A DNA stretch of 64,000 bases. Source: Bacillota bacterium. GTDB taxonomy: Bacteria > Bacillota > Sulfobacillia > JACIYH01. Below the pieces are notes generated by a model, which was not told the origin of the DNA, did no database searches, and saw only the letters and a list, made by a program, of their open reading frames with translations. Position numbers and translations under genes: made by a program. Below are positions 1 to 7,908 of the stretch, piece by piece (within the stretch, counting starts at the first letter, position 1; each line of letters opens with the position of its first letter). The DNA lies in assembly GCA_030019365.1 (NCBI GenBank), contig JASEFA010000004.1:121418-185417 (forward strand), read 5' to 3'.

Positions 1-773
1 GCTATCCGGGGCAGCCCATCGAGCACCTGGATCAGGTGCCCGCTTCTGCCCTGGCCTTCGTAGGAGCCACTTCCCCGGCCCGGTCTCCCGCCCACCACGT
101 GGTGGCCACGGCGTCCATGGTGGGGCGGGCGCGCCGGGAGGGCGCGGCGGTGGTGGTCGTGGATACCACCGGCACCGTCTCCGGGCGATTGGGGCATATG
201 CTGAAGGAGCTCAAGATGGCGGCCATCTCCCCCGAGTGGGTGGTGGCCCTGGAACGGGAAGACGAGCTGGCCCCCATCCTGCGGGGATTGCGCGGCCGGA
301 CGCAACCGCGCCTGCTGCGGGTGCCGCCTTCCGGCCGGGCGCGCGAGCGGTGCCGGGAGGAGCGGCGGGCCAACCGGGAGCGGCTGCTGGGCTGCTACCT
401 GCAGGATGCGGCGCCGCTGGACATCTCCCTGACGGAGTTGGGCGTGGTCAATTCCTTCTGGGAAAAGGACGTGCGTGAGGAGGTGCCGGAGCGGGAGTGG
501 CAGAACCTGTGGGTCGGCTTGACGGACGATCGCGGCGAGGTGCTGGCCGCTGGCACCATCCTGGAGGCGTCGTACGCCGGGGATCGCCTGCGGGTGCTCA
601 CCCCATGGAAGGAGGCGCGGGCGGTGCGGGGGATCATCGTGGGGTCCATGCGGGTGACGTCCGACGGCCGCGAAGCAGGCAGCGTTGTATCAGGCGCGCG
701 CGACGGCCGGCCTCGGGGGGGCGGGCCTGGGGACGGCGGCGGTCGGGATGGCGGCCCACGGGGTGGCGGTTGA
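1..773 (+). CDS. Clp1/Grc3-like polynucleotide kinase-type P-loop protein, 3' part
   Basis: The reading frame is open to the left edge of the window, so the true start and the Walker A P-loop lie upstream. What remains resembles the middle and C-terminal parts of Clp1/Nol9/Grc3 P-loop ATPases: a FVGATSP segment, an alanine-rich helix, then VVVVDTTGTVSG, which fits the Walker B/switch strand of this family, followed by GxMLKELKMAAISPEWVVAL. Family members phosphorylate 5'-hydroxyl RNA ends in eukaryotes; the bacterial homologues are uncharacterised. The C-terminus after about residue 215 is a low-complexity Gly/Arg/Asp tail of the kind found when GC-rich DNA is translated. The NifU-like gene follows after 44 bases. 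Confidence 0.7.
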   Translation, partial: YPGQPIEHLDQVPASALAFVGATSPARSPAHHVVATASMVGRARREGAAVVVVDTTGTVSGRLGHMLKELKMAAISPEWVVALEREDELAPILRGLRGRTQPRLLRVPPSGRARERCREERRANRERLLGCYLQDAAPLDISLTELGVVNSFWEKDVREEVPEREWQNLWVGLTDDRGEVLAAGTILEASYAGDRLRVLTPWKEARAVRGIIVGSMRVTSDGREAGSVVSGARDGRPRGGGPGDGGGRDGGPRGGG

Positions 774-817
774 CGTCGTTTGCCAAAGGGGATATAAAGA
801 GGCGAGGAGGTGCGCCT

Positions 818-1081
818 TTGCAGGACAGGGCAGCACAGGAAAAGGCTGAGCAGCAGGGGCCGGAGCAGGGCAGGGTGGAAGCCGTGCTGAATCGCGTGCG
901 CCCCATGCTCCAGGCAGATGGCGGTGACGTGGAACTGGTCGGCATCGCGGGCGGAGTGGTCAAGGTGCGCCTCAAGGGGACCTGCGGCGGGTGCCCGTTC
1001 GCAGCCATGACCATCAAGAATGGGATCGAGGCCGCCCTCAAAGCGGAGATCCCGGAGGTGAAGGCGGTCCAGGCAGTGTAG
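818..1081 (+). CDS. NifU-like C-terminal domain protein (Fe-S cluster scaffold)
   Basis: An 87-residue protein made almost entirely of the NifU C-terminal (Nfu) domain. It contains ADGGDVELV, VKVRLKGTCGGCPFA with the CxxC pair that binds a bridging Fe-S cluster, and IKNGIEAALKAEIPEV. Such proteins carry assembled [4Fe-4S] clusters to apo-enzymes in the cytoplasm. The start is a TTG preceded by GAGGAGG at about 7 bases; no better start lies between it and the conserved core. It follows the Clp1-like gene closely and may be cotranscribed. Family assignment is secure; the client proteins are unknown. Confidence 0.88.
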   Translation: MQDRAAQEKAEQQGPEQGRVEAVLNRVRPMLQADGGDVELVGIAGGVVKVRLKGTCGGCPFAAMTIKNGIEAALKAEIPEVKAVQAV

Positions 1082-1151
1082 CATCCCGGTGACCCGGGCC
1101 GTTCAGGGAGTGTAGTGCCCGGGTGATGAAGGGGGGAACACCCCGATCACG

Positions 1152-2030
1152 ATGCACCCGTCACCGTACGCCGTCCTGGGTGCGGCGGTGGTTTCCGTTT
1201 CGTTTAGTTCCCTGTTCATCCGGCTCAGTTCAGCCCCCCCCCTGGCCATAGCGGCATATCGCATGGGCTTCACCACCCTCATCCTGGCCGCCCTCCTCGT
1301 GCGTTTCGACCGGGGTGCGCTGAGTCGCCTGAGCGGAAAAGAGCTGGCCTGGTGCTTCGCTTCCGGCTCCTTTCTGGCCCTTCACTTTGCCACCTGGATC
1401 ACCTCGCTCTTTTACACCACGGTGGCCAGTTCCACGGTACTGGTGTCCCTGCAGCCCCTCTTCGTCATGGCGGGATCTCACTTTCTGTACCGCGAGAGGG
1501 TGCCGCCCCTGGGCCTGGCGGCTGCGGGCCTGGCCATCGCCGGGAGCGCCCTGATCGGGGGAGGAGACGTGCGGGCGGGGGGCGCCTCTCTGTGGGGTGA
1601 CGTGCTGGCGTTCACGGGTGCCGCCATGGTGGCCGGGTACGTACTCATCGGGCGCCGCCTGCGCCAGAAGCTGAGCCTCCTCGGGTATACCGTCCCCGTG
1701 TACGGGGTTTGCAGCCTGCTCCTGTTCCTCATGTCCGCTTTGAACGGACAGCGCCTCACCGGCTTTCCCGGCAGGGACTGGCTGCTCTTTCTGGCCCTGG
1801 CCGTGGTGCCCACCATCGGCGGTCACACCCTGTACAACTACTGCCTCCGCTACCTGCCCGCCCACGTGGTGTCCGTCGCCAGCCTGGGCGAACCCGTGGG
1901 GGCGTCTCTGCTGGTGCTGGCCCTTCTGGGCGAGGTGCCGGCCGTCACCACGATGCTGGGGGGCGTACTGGTCCTGGGCGGCATCGCCTGGTTCCTTATC
2001 CTGACCGCCCCGCCGGTCCCCCGGAGGTGA
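1152..2030 (+). CDS. EamA/DMT-family transporter
   Basis: A 292-residue integral membrane protein with about ten hydrophobic segments arranged as two EamA (DUF6) repeats, the size and layout of drug/metabolite exporters of the DMT superfamily. The second half carries the usual family pattern VPTIGGHTLYNYCLRYLP and ASLGEPVGASLLVLALLGE. Substrate cannot be deduced. Its stop codon lies inside the GGAGGTGA ribosome binding site of the next gene, pxpB, so the three genes EamA-pxpB-pxpC look cotranscribed, which hints at export of a metabolite connected with 5-oxoproline or amino acids, but this is inference only. Confidence 0.85.
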   Translation: MHPSPYAVLGAAVVSVSFSSLFIRLSSAPPLAIAAYRMGFTTLILAALLVRFDRGALSRLSGKELAWCFASGSFLALHFATWITSLFYTTVASSTVLVSLQPLFVMAGSHFLYRERVPPLGLAAAGLAIAGSALIGGGDVRAGGASLWGDVLAFTGAAMVAGYVLIGRRLRQKLSLLGYTVPVYGVCSLLLFLMSALNGQRLTGFPGRDWLLFLALAVVPTIGGHTLYNYCLRYLPAHVVSVASLGEPVGASLLVLALLGEVPAVTTMLGGVLVLGGIAWFLILTAPPVPRR

Positions 2031-2036
2031 GCACCC

Positions 2037-2771
2037 ATGCCTGTTAAGCCTCGCTATCTTGTGGCCGGAGACAGCAGCCTGGTGGTGGAGCTGGGGGAGG
2101 GTATCGATCCCGCCGTCAACCGGCGCGTCCAGAGTCTGGCCCGGGTGATCAGGGAGCGGGGCCCCGCCGGCGTGGTGGAGGTGGTTCCCGCCTACCGTTC
2201 GCTGCTGGTCTACTATCGGCCCTGGGAGCTTCCTCTCCACGCCCTGCTGGGGTGGCTGGCCCGCCTGGAGGTGTGGGAAGTCGATCCGGGGCCGTCCCGC
2301 CTGGTGCGCATGCCGGTGGTATACGGGGAGGAGTTCGGCCCCGACCTGGAGGAGATCGCCCGCTTTGCCCGCATATCCCCCCAGGAAGTGGCGGCCATCC
2401 ATGCCGGCCGGGATTATATGGTGTACTGCCTGGGGTTTGCCCCCGGCTTTCCCTTCCTGGGCAAGGTGGCTCCCGAGATCGCCATCCCCCGGCTGGCCAC
2501 CCCCCGCACCCGGGTGCCGGCCGGGTCGGTGGGGATTGCCGGGGAGCAAACCGGCATCTATCCCTCGGAAAGCCCGGGGGGCTGGCGCCTGGTGGGGCGT
2601 ACCCCCCTGCCTCTATTTGCTCCCCACCGCGACCCGCCCACCCTCCTCCAGCCCGGCGACCGCGTGCGCTTTTTGCCCATAACCGCCGAGGAGTTTCGGG
2701 ATTGGCAGGAGCGGGCCCGGCGTGAGGGCGTGGAAACGGTGTGGCCGGAAGTGGTGGGGGAGAGGGGATGA
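2037..2771 (+). CDS. pxpB: 5-oxoprolinase subunit PxpB (KipI family)
   Basis: A 244-residue protein of the PxpB/KipI family. Diagnostic stretches are GDSSLVVELGEGIDPAVNR near the N-terminus, VVEVVPAYRSLLVYYRPW, and YMVYCLGFAPGFPFLG followed by the IPRLATPRTRVPAGSVGIAG block. PxpB works with PxpC and PxpA in ATP-dependent hydrolysis of 5-oxoproline to glutamate; the Bacillus homologue KipI also inhibits the sporulation kinase KinA. The ATG follows GGAGGTGA at 6 bases. The stop overlaps the pxpC start as ATGA, indicating translational coupling. No pxpA gene is seen in the window. Confidence 0.9.
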   Translation: MPVKPRYLVAGDSSLVVELGEGIDPAVNRRVQSLARVIRERGPAGVVEVVPAYRSLLVYYRPWELPLHALLGWLARLEVWEVDPGPSRLVRMPVVYGEEFGPDLEEIARFARISPQEVAAIHAGRDYMVYCLGFAPGFPFLGKVAPEIAIPRLATPRTRVPAGSVGIAGEQTGIYPSESPGGWRLVGRTPLPLFAPHRDPPTLLQPGDRVRFLPITAEEFRDWQERARREGVETVWPEVVGERG

Positions 2772-3793
2772 AGGCACCGTTGATCAGGGTCATGGAGGGG
2801 GGACTGCTCACCACCGTGCAGGACCTGGGGCGTCCCGGCTACCAGGCGCTGGGGGTTTCCCCGGCGGGCGCGGTGGACGAGTACGCCTTGCGCATGGCCA
2901 ACTGGGCGGTGGGCAACCCTGCCGGTGCGGCAGCGCTGGAGATAACCCTCATCGGTCCCCGGCTCTCGTTCACCGCGGAGACGCTCATTGCCATCGCGGG
3001 CGCGGACCTGGGCCCCGTCGTCGACGGCGAGCCGATCCCCATGTGGACGGCCGTCCCCGTGCGAGCGGGGAGCGTGCTGGCCTTTACCGGGGGCGACTGC
3101 GGCTGCCGGGCTTACCTGGCGGTGGCGGGAGGCATCGATGTTCCCCCCGCGCTGGGCTCCCGGTCCACAGACCTGCTGGGACGGTTCGGAGGGCTGGAAG
3201 GGAGGGTGCTGCGGGCGGGGGACGAGCTCCCGGTGGGCGAGCCCGGGAGCGCGGGTCCCCGTCCCGTCCCCCCGGAGCTGGTGCCCGTGTATCCGGAGCA
3301 CCTGCTTGCCCGGGTGGTGCTGGGTCCCCAGGAGGATCACTTCACTTCTGAGGGCGTGCGCGTCTTCCTGGGGTCGTCTTACCAGGTGACTCCCCGATCG
3401 GACCGGGTGGGACTGCGCCTGGAGGGCCCCGTCATCAGGCACCGGGGGAGGGCGGACGTGGTTTCCGACGGGATGCCGGCGGGGGCGGTGCAGGTGCCCC
3501 AGGACGGGCGCCCCCTGGTGGTGCTGGCCAACCGCCAGACGGTGGGCGGCTACCCCAAGATCGCCACCGTGGTCTCCACCGATGTCTGGCGCCTGGGGCA
3601 GCTGCGGCCGGGCAACCGGGTATCATTCCACGCCGTGGCGCCCGAGGAGGCCCACCGCCTGGCCATCCGTTTCTGGCAGCTCTGGGACGAGGAGCAGCTG
3701 GCGCAAAGAGTGCGGGGCCACACCACCAGGTGGTCCCTCACCATCTCGGGTGTGCGGTATTCCCTCTCCCTGGAGGAATCCCAGGAGGAATAA
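2768..3793 (+). CDS. pxpC: 5-oxoprolinase subunit PxpC (KipA, biotin-dependent carboxyltransferase family)
   Basis: A 341-residue AHS2/KipA-family protein. It opens with the typical VMEGGLLTTVQDLGRPGYQ and continues with GVSPAGAVDEYALRMAN, CRAYLAVAGGIDVPP and a C-terminal DGMPAGAVQVPQDGRP and ANRQTVGGYPKIATV. The chosen ATG overlaps the pxpB stop (ATGA); an in-frame start 27 bases upstream lies inside pxpB and is not needed. Together with PxpB it forms a 5-oxoprolinase half-complex; the PxpA (LamB/YcsF) partner would have to be encoded elsewhere. Cytosolic. Confidence 0.9.
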   Translation: MKAPLIRVMEGGLLTTVQDLGRPGYQALGVSPAGAVDEYALRMANWAVGNPAGAAALEITLIGPRLSFTAETLIAIAGADLGPVVDGEPIPMWTAVPVRAGSVLAFTGGDCGCRAYLAVAGGIDVPPALGSRSTDLLGRFGGLEGRVLRAGDELPVGEPGSAGPRPVPPELVPVYPEHLLARVVLGPQEDHFTSEGVRVFLGSSYQVTPRSDRVGLRLEGPVIRHRGRADVVSDGMPAGAVQVPQDGRPLVVLANRQTVGGYPKIATVVSTDVWRLGQLRPGNRVSFHAVAPEEAHRLAIRFWQLWDEEQLAQRVRGHTTRWSLTISGVRYSLSLEESQEE

Positions 3794-3804
3794 TAGGGAG
3801 GTCG

Positions 3805-4236
3805 ATGGGGTTGATGGTGCGCGAGTTCGGGCCTGGTCGCTGCCTGATGGGGCGCCTGGCTCCCGGGGACGACGTCCTGGTGGCGCTGGAATCCCTGGTC
3901 AGGGAGCGGAACATAAGGTCGGGGCAGGTTCATTTCCTCGGCGCCCTCCGGCGGGGGGCCCTGGGGTATTACGATCAGAATGCGCGCCAGTACCGGACCA
4001 TTGCTCTCGACCGGCACCTGGAAATCGCGGCGGGGGCGGGAAATATATCCCTCCGCGACGGCCAGCCCATGGTGCACGCCCACGTGGTGCTCTCCGACGA
4101 GGAGGGTCGGTGCTGGGGAGGTCACCTGGTACCGGGCAACGTGGTGTTCGCCTGCGAGTTCACCATCCTGGTGCTGGAGGGCGAACCCTGGTCCCGTCAC
4201 CCGGACGACTTCACCGGCCTTACCCTCTGGGGCTGA
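3805..4236 (+). CDS. PPC (DUF296) domain protein
   Basis: A protein of about 143 residues made of a single PPC/DUF296 domain, recognisable by RSGQVHFLGALRRGALGYYD, the conserved metal-site region DGQPMVHAHVVLSDEEGR and the closing GGHLVPGNVVFACEFTILVL. The domain forms trimers and in plants is joined to AT-hooks; the free-standing bacterial versions are of unknown function. GGGAGG lies only 3 bases before this ATG, so the TTG at 3811 or the ATG at 3814 are real alternatives. It sits just downstream of pxpC on the same strand with 11 bases between them. Confidence 0.8.
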   Translation: MGLMVREFGPGRCLMGRLAPGDDVLVALESLVRERNIRSGQVHFLGALRRGALGYYDQNARQYRTIALDRHLEIAAGAGNISLRDGQPMVHAHVVLSDEEGRCWGGHLVPGNVVFACEFTILVLEGEPWSRHPDDFTGLTLWG

Positions 4237-4346
4237 AAGCGGGGGGTTCGTCTGCCGGCGAGAAGTGCCCGGTGGTGGTGCGGACCATCAAGGGCAGCCC
4301 GGATGGGGCCGGAGCGGACCAACCCAAGAGGATGGAGGTAGATGGC

Positions 4347-5072
4347 ATGGAGACGGGGACACCGGCAGGATGGCAGATGCAGCAGGTATCCAGCTACCAC
4401 CGGGGGCAAAGCTTCCCGGGGCGGAGGGGTGAGAGGCCGGCGCCATTCCGGGAGTTTCCGGACCGCCTGGCTCTGGTGGAGCTTCCTGCCCCCGCCGCCA
4501 CCGGGGGACCGGGTATCTGGCAGGTGATGGCGACCCGGCGCACCGGACGATCCTACCGGCCGGACGCCATGACCCCGGGCGAGGTTTCCCAGCTGGTGTG
4601 GGCGGCCCAGGGCATTACGGGCAAAGACATGCGCCTGCGTGCGGTCCCCTCGGCGGGGGCCCTGCACCCCTTCGAACTGTTCCTGGTGGTGAACCGGGTG
4701 AGCGGCCTGGAACCGGGCCTCTACCACTACCACGTACCAACCGGGTCACTGGAGCTGCTCCGGCGCGGGGAGCTGGGGACGGCCCTGGCGCGGGCCGCCC
4801 TCGACCAGGACATGATGGCCCGGGCCGCCCTCAACGTGGCCCTGGCCGCGGTGGTGGCCCGCGCCACCTGGCGTTACCACGAGCGGGCCTGGCGGTACAT
4901 GTATCTGGACGCCGGCCACATCGTGCAGAACCTGGCCCTGGCCTCCACCGCCCTGGGGCTGGGCCTTTGCCCCATCGGCGCCTACTACGACGACGAAGTG
5001 GACCGGCTGTTCGGCCTGGACGGCGAGCGGGAAACCGTCATGTACATGGCTTCCATCGGGCGGCTGCCCTGA
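4347..5072 (+). CDS. SagB/ThcOx-family nitroreductase-like oxidoreductase
   Basis: A 241-residue FMN-dependent nitroreductase-fold protein of the SagB type. Features in order: MATRRTGRSYRPDAMTP (phosphate-binding Arg region), a LRAVPSAGALHPFELFLVV block which is the hallmark of SagB/ThcOx proteins, GLYHYHVPTGSLELL, and the C-terminal helix region AGHIVQNLALASTALGLG ending CPIGAYYDDEVDRLFGLDG. SagB enzymes oxidise thiazolines or oxazolines in peptide natural products, but the many stand-alone homologues in Bacillota have unknown substrates, and no cyclodehydratase or precursor peptide is visible here. The ATG at 4347 is chosen because GGAGGT precedes it by 6 bases; an ATG at 4332 is in frame. 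Confidence 0.82.
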   Translation: METGTPAGWQMQQVSSYHRGQSFPGRRGERPAPFREFPDRLALVELPAPAATGGPGIWQVMATRRTGRSYRPDAMTPGEVSQLVWAAQGITGKDMRLRAVPSAGALHPFELFLVVNRVSGLEPGLYHYHVPTGSLELLRRGELGTALARAALDQDMMARAALNVALAAVVARATWRYHERAWRYMYLDAGHIVQNLALASTALGLGLCPIGAYYDDEVDRLFGLDGERETVMYMASIGRLP

Positions 5073-5133
5073 ACCCCTCCCTCCGGGGCGGGGTTCGTTG
5101 GGCGGCGGGCGGGATATACTGGTCGGGGAGGTG

Positions 5134-5385
5134 ATGCCCGTGGGCAGGACTCCCCGGCCTCCCCGCTGGGAAGGCGAGGACAAGGCGGGCGACCTGGGGC
5201 AGGATCCCGAGTTGCAGGCGGAAGTCTATGAGGAGCAGGCCTCGCGGCAGCCCCAGTTGATTCCTTTCCTGTTTGCCTGGACCCAGCCCGACGAGATCAA
5301 GGATCGGTCGGATTACCTTGCCCGGCTTGTGCGCCGCCGGGCAAAGCCAGGAGGAATCCGGCCCGGCGAAGAGAATCCCCGCTAG
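5134..5385 (+). CDS. Small hypothetical protein
   Basis: An 83-residue hydrophilic, charged protein with no recognised domain and no signal or membrane segment. The ATG is preceded by GGGGAGGTG at a few bases, and the gene fits tightly between the SagB-type gene and the MFS gene: its TAG is one base before the GTG start of the permease. The close junction and good ribosome binding site are the main support. Function is not known; the central LIPFLFAWTQPDEIKDRSDY segment could be a small interaction motif. Confidence 0.55.
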   Translation: MPVGRTPRPPRWEGEDKAGDLGQDPELQAEVYEEQASRQPQLIPFLFAWTQPDEIKDRSDYLARLVRRRAKPGGIRPGEENPR

Positions 5386-5386
5386 T

Positions 5387-6700
5387 GTGAGCAGGGTTAT
5401 CGCTCGCTTGCGGCAGAGACTGCAGCTCCTTTGGCTGGCGGACCAGATCCCGGATGGCGTCATCCGGCAGAATGCCCACAACAGCCTGGCGGATGGGGCC
5501 TTTTTTGCGGCGGCGCAGGGCCTCACCAATCCTTTCCTGGGCCCCTTTGTCATTGCCCTGGGTGGGTCGGACGTCCACGTGGGACTGGTGACCGCCGCGC
5601 CCGCCCTGGGCGGGCTGGTGGGCCAGCTGCCTGCGGTGTGGCTCACCGAGCGGTCTCCGGCCCGCATGCCCGTGGTGCTGGCCTACACCCTGGCCCACCG
5701 CCTGTTCTTTCTGTTCTTTGCCGCTCTGCCTTTCCTGGAGGGGATGCCGCGGGCCTGGCTGCTGGTGATCGGCCTGGGGCTGGCCATGGTCCCCGCCACC
5801 GTGACCAACACCGCCTGGACCACCCTCATGGGCGATCTGTTCCCCGGGCGGCTGCGGGCCCAGATATTTGCCGACCGCAACGTCTGGGTGGCTCTGGCCA
5901 CCCTGGCCGGTAGCGCTATGGCCGGTCCCCTCCTGGACGCCCTCCCGCCACGGTGGAACTGGTGGGCCCTTTTCCTGCTGGCCTTCGGGTGCCTGATGGG
6001 TTCTTACGTCTTCCTGGCCCGGTTGCGGGAAGGTGCGCCCGCGGGCCCGGTCCGTGACGCGGCAGCGGGGCGCGCTCGGGCGGGCCCGCGGGGGTACGCG
6101 GACATCCTGCGCAACCGGGAGTTCCTGTCCTTCCTGGTCCCGGTGGCAGTGTTTTACGGCGGCATGATGCTGGCCGCGCCCATGTATCCCATCATCTATG
6201 TGCGCAAGCTGCACCTGGCCAACAGCTGGATTGCCTCTTTCTCGCTCCTGTCGGGGATCTGCTCCGTTGCCACTTACCGGTACTGGGGGCGGGCGTGCGT
6301 GCGGTGGGGAAGCCGGTACGTCTTCGCCCTGGCGGCTGCCGCCCACGTCACCTTCCCCATGGGGTACGCCCTGGCGGGGTCCCCCTATGTCCTGCTCTTC
6401 TGGTCGGCAGTGGGTGGCATATTCGGGGCCGCCTTCAACCTGGCCCTTTTCAACCTGCTCCTGGATGTTTCTGCGGGCGAGGGGCGCCCTCGCTATGTGG
6501 GGGCATACAACCTGGCCATCAACGGGACCACCCTGCTCTTTCCCATGCTGGGGGTGGCCGCATACATGGCCTGGGGCCTGTATGTGGCCATGGGGATTTC
6601 CACTGCGGGCAGGTTGCTGGGGACCGCCCTGCTGGCTCGCGGGGCGCGCCCCGCCCGTACGGCGATTCCGGGCCGGGGGGCCGGCGTTCCCCTCGCCTAG
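5387..6700 (+). CDS. MFS-family permease
   Basis: A 437-residue membrane protein with about 12 hydrophobic segments and a loop of Ala/Gly/Arg-rich sequence in the middle, as in major facilitator transporters. The N-terminal part has QNAHNSLADGAFFAAAQGL and GGSDVHVGLVTAAPALGGL, typical of the uncharacterised MFS permeases widespread in clostridia. The GTG start lies one base after the stop of the small upstream gene; the frame is open farther upstream but that would overlap the upstream gene. The stop overlaps that of the convergent M23 gene (shared CTAG). Substrate unknown. Confidence 0.82.
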   Translation: MSRVIARLRQRLQLLWLADQIPDGVIRQNAHNSLADGAFFAAAQGLTNPFLGPFVIALGGSDVHVGLVTAAPALGGLVGQLPAVWLTERSPARMPVVLAYTLAHRLFFLFFAALPFLEGMPRAWLLVIGLGLAMVPATVTNTAWTTLMGDLFPGRLRAQIFADRNVWVALATLAGSAMAGPLLDALPPRWNWWALFLLAFGCLMGSYVFLARLREGAPAGPVRDAAAGRARAGPRGYADILRNREFLSFLVPVAVFYGGMMLAAPMYPIIYVRKLHLANSWIASFSLLSGICSVATYRYWGRACVRWGSRYVFALAAAAHVTFPMGYALAGSPYVLLFWSAVGGIFGAAFNLALFNLLLDVSAGEGRPRYVGAYNLAINGTTLLFPMLGVAAYMAWGLYVAMGISTAGRLLGTALLARGARPARTAIPGRGAGVPLA

Positions 6701-7650
6701 CGGGGGAAGGACGTGAGCCACGGCCGCAGCCCCACCAGGGACATGGGGTCCACCGGGGTGAACCCCACCGTGGCAGACCAGTGCAGGTGAGGACCGGTGG
6801 AAAACCCGGTGCTGCCCACCCAGCCCACCACCTGGCCCCGGGAGACCTGATCGCCCGCTTTCACCGCCATCCGGCTCAGGTGGGAGTAGGAAGAGAAGAG
6901 AAAGAGCCCGTGGTCCACGATTACCGTGTTACCGGCAGCATGCAGGCCGCCGGCGAAAACCACCTGACCGCTGTTGATGGCCCCCACCGGGGTGCCCGCG
7001 GGAGCCGCCAGGTCTACCCCGGAGTGCCTGCCCACCTCCCGCCCGTTGATGTAGCGGACCTGCCCGTACGCCGTGCTGACGGGCGCATCCAGGGGCATCT
7101 CGAACTCCCCTTCCCACAGGGGTAGGGGGGCGGAGCTGCTCTTGGCCTTCCTCACCTTCTCCTGGTCTTCCCTCAGCTTCTCGGCCGAACGTACCTCCAG
7201 TTGGGACGGGGTGGCGTGGATGCGGGACGCCGGGAACTGGCGGGCCCGCAGCTTCACCGTGCCCGTCACCCGCTCGGGGGCCCCCGGACCCTCCAGCCAT
7301 GCTGCCACAGGAGCCTCGCCCGCAGCCTGGGTCACGGGCACCGCCAGGAGGGCTGCCAGGCGGTTGCCCACGGGGAACATGGGCTGCTTCCGTCCGAACG
7401 CTTCCAGGGTGGCGCGGGGGAGCGGGCCCCCCAAGACCCACAGGGTGGCCAGACCTGCCTCGCCCGGAGCCAGGTCCCCCGGCTCCACCACCAGCACGAA
7501 CTGAGGGGAGGCGGGCGGAGGCGAGAAGGGGAGGGGCCGGGTGCAGCCCGCGCCCGCCAGGCAGATCACCGCCAGCGGGCACAGGATCAGCACCGCCGGC
7601 AAGACCCGTCTTCCCAGAAGACCTGCTCTGCCCCTGGTGCCGCGAGGCAA
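6697..7650 (-). CDS. M23-family metallopeptidase lipoprotein
   Basis: A cell-wall endopeptidase-like protein of 317 residues from the preferred start. It has an N-terminal signal with a lipobox-like LAGAGC, a linker and domain of unknown type, and a C-terminal peptidase M23 domain with GRHSGVDLAAPAGTPV (first zinc ligands H and D), YSHLS and the HLHW motif. It should cleave peptidoglycan cross-links outside the membrane. The TTG at 7650 follows a GGGGGGAG stretch and gives a clean signal peptide; an in-frame GTG at 7728 adds 26 Arg/Pro-rich residues and is less likely. It is divergent from the spore gene at 7909 and carries a sigma-G-like upstream motif. Confidence 0.85.
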   Translation of the reverse strand: MPRGTRGRAGLLGRRVLPAVLILCPLAVICLAGAGCTRPLPFSPPPASPQFVLVVEPGDLAPGEAGLATLWVLGGPLPRATLEAFGRKQPMFPVGNRLAALLAVPVTQAAGEAPVAAWLEGPGAPERVTGTVKLRARQFPASRIHATPSQLEVRSAEKLREDQEKVRKAKSSSAPLPLWEGEFEMPLDAPVSTAYGQVRYINGREVGRHSGVDLAAPAGTPVGAINSGQVVFAGGLHAAGNTVIVDHGLFLFSSYSHLSRMAVKAGDQVSRGQVVGWVGSTGFSTGPHLHWSATVGFTPVDPMSLVGLRPWLTSFPR

Positions 7651-7766
7651 CCTTGACTCCCCCCACCGTCGCCGCCGCACCCGGGTGGGCGCCGCCGCCC
7701 CACCGGGTGCGCGCCGCCGCCACCGCACCGGGCCGGGGGCGTCGCCACCCGGCCGGGTTCACGCCT

Positions 7767-7796
7767 TAATATGTTGGCGCCCGTTATGGTGAATAC
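7767..7796 (-). promoter_or_regulatory. Candidate sigma-G-type promoter for the M23 gene
   Basis: On the minus strand GTATT is followed after 18 bases by CATATTA. This fits the forespore sigma-G consensus GnATR-N18-CATnnTA with one mismatch. It lies about 110 bases upstream of the preferred M23 start. The assignment is a pattern match only, and such motifs occur by chance. Confidence 0.3.
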
Positions 7797-7820
7797 CTTC
7801 GCCCCGGTCGTGGCACTTCT

Positions 7821-7850
7821 CACCACCGGAGCGGCCTCCGGCATATATTA
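7821..7850 (+). promoter_or_regulatory. Candidate sigma-K-type promoter for the SPOCS gene
   Basis: CACC followed after 17 bases by CATATATTA matches the mother-cell sigma-K consensus mAC(m)-N16/17-CATAnnnTA. It lies about 50 bases before the GTG of the SPOCS/SH3 protein, a sensible leader length for a gene of the spore coat or cortex programme. Pattern match only. Confidence 0.35.
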
Positions 7851-7908
7851 TGGTAGCCCAGGGGTATCTGTGGCCTGAGAGATTTCCCGGAGGAAAGGAG
7901 GTTCAGAA

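Noticed and set aside
1092..1124. Terminator after the NifU-like gene
   Set aside because: ACCCGGGC and GCCCGGGT can pair, but the loop is 17 bases and no T run follows.
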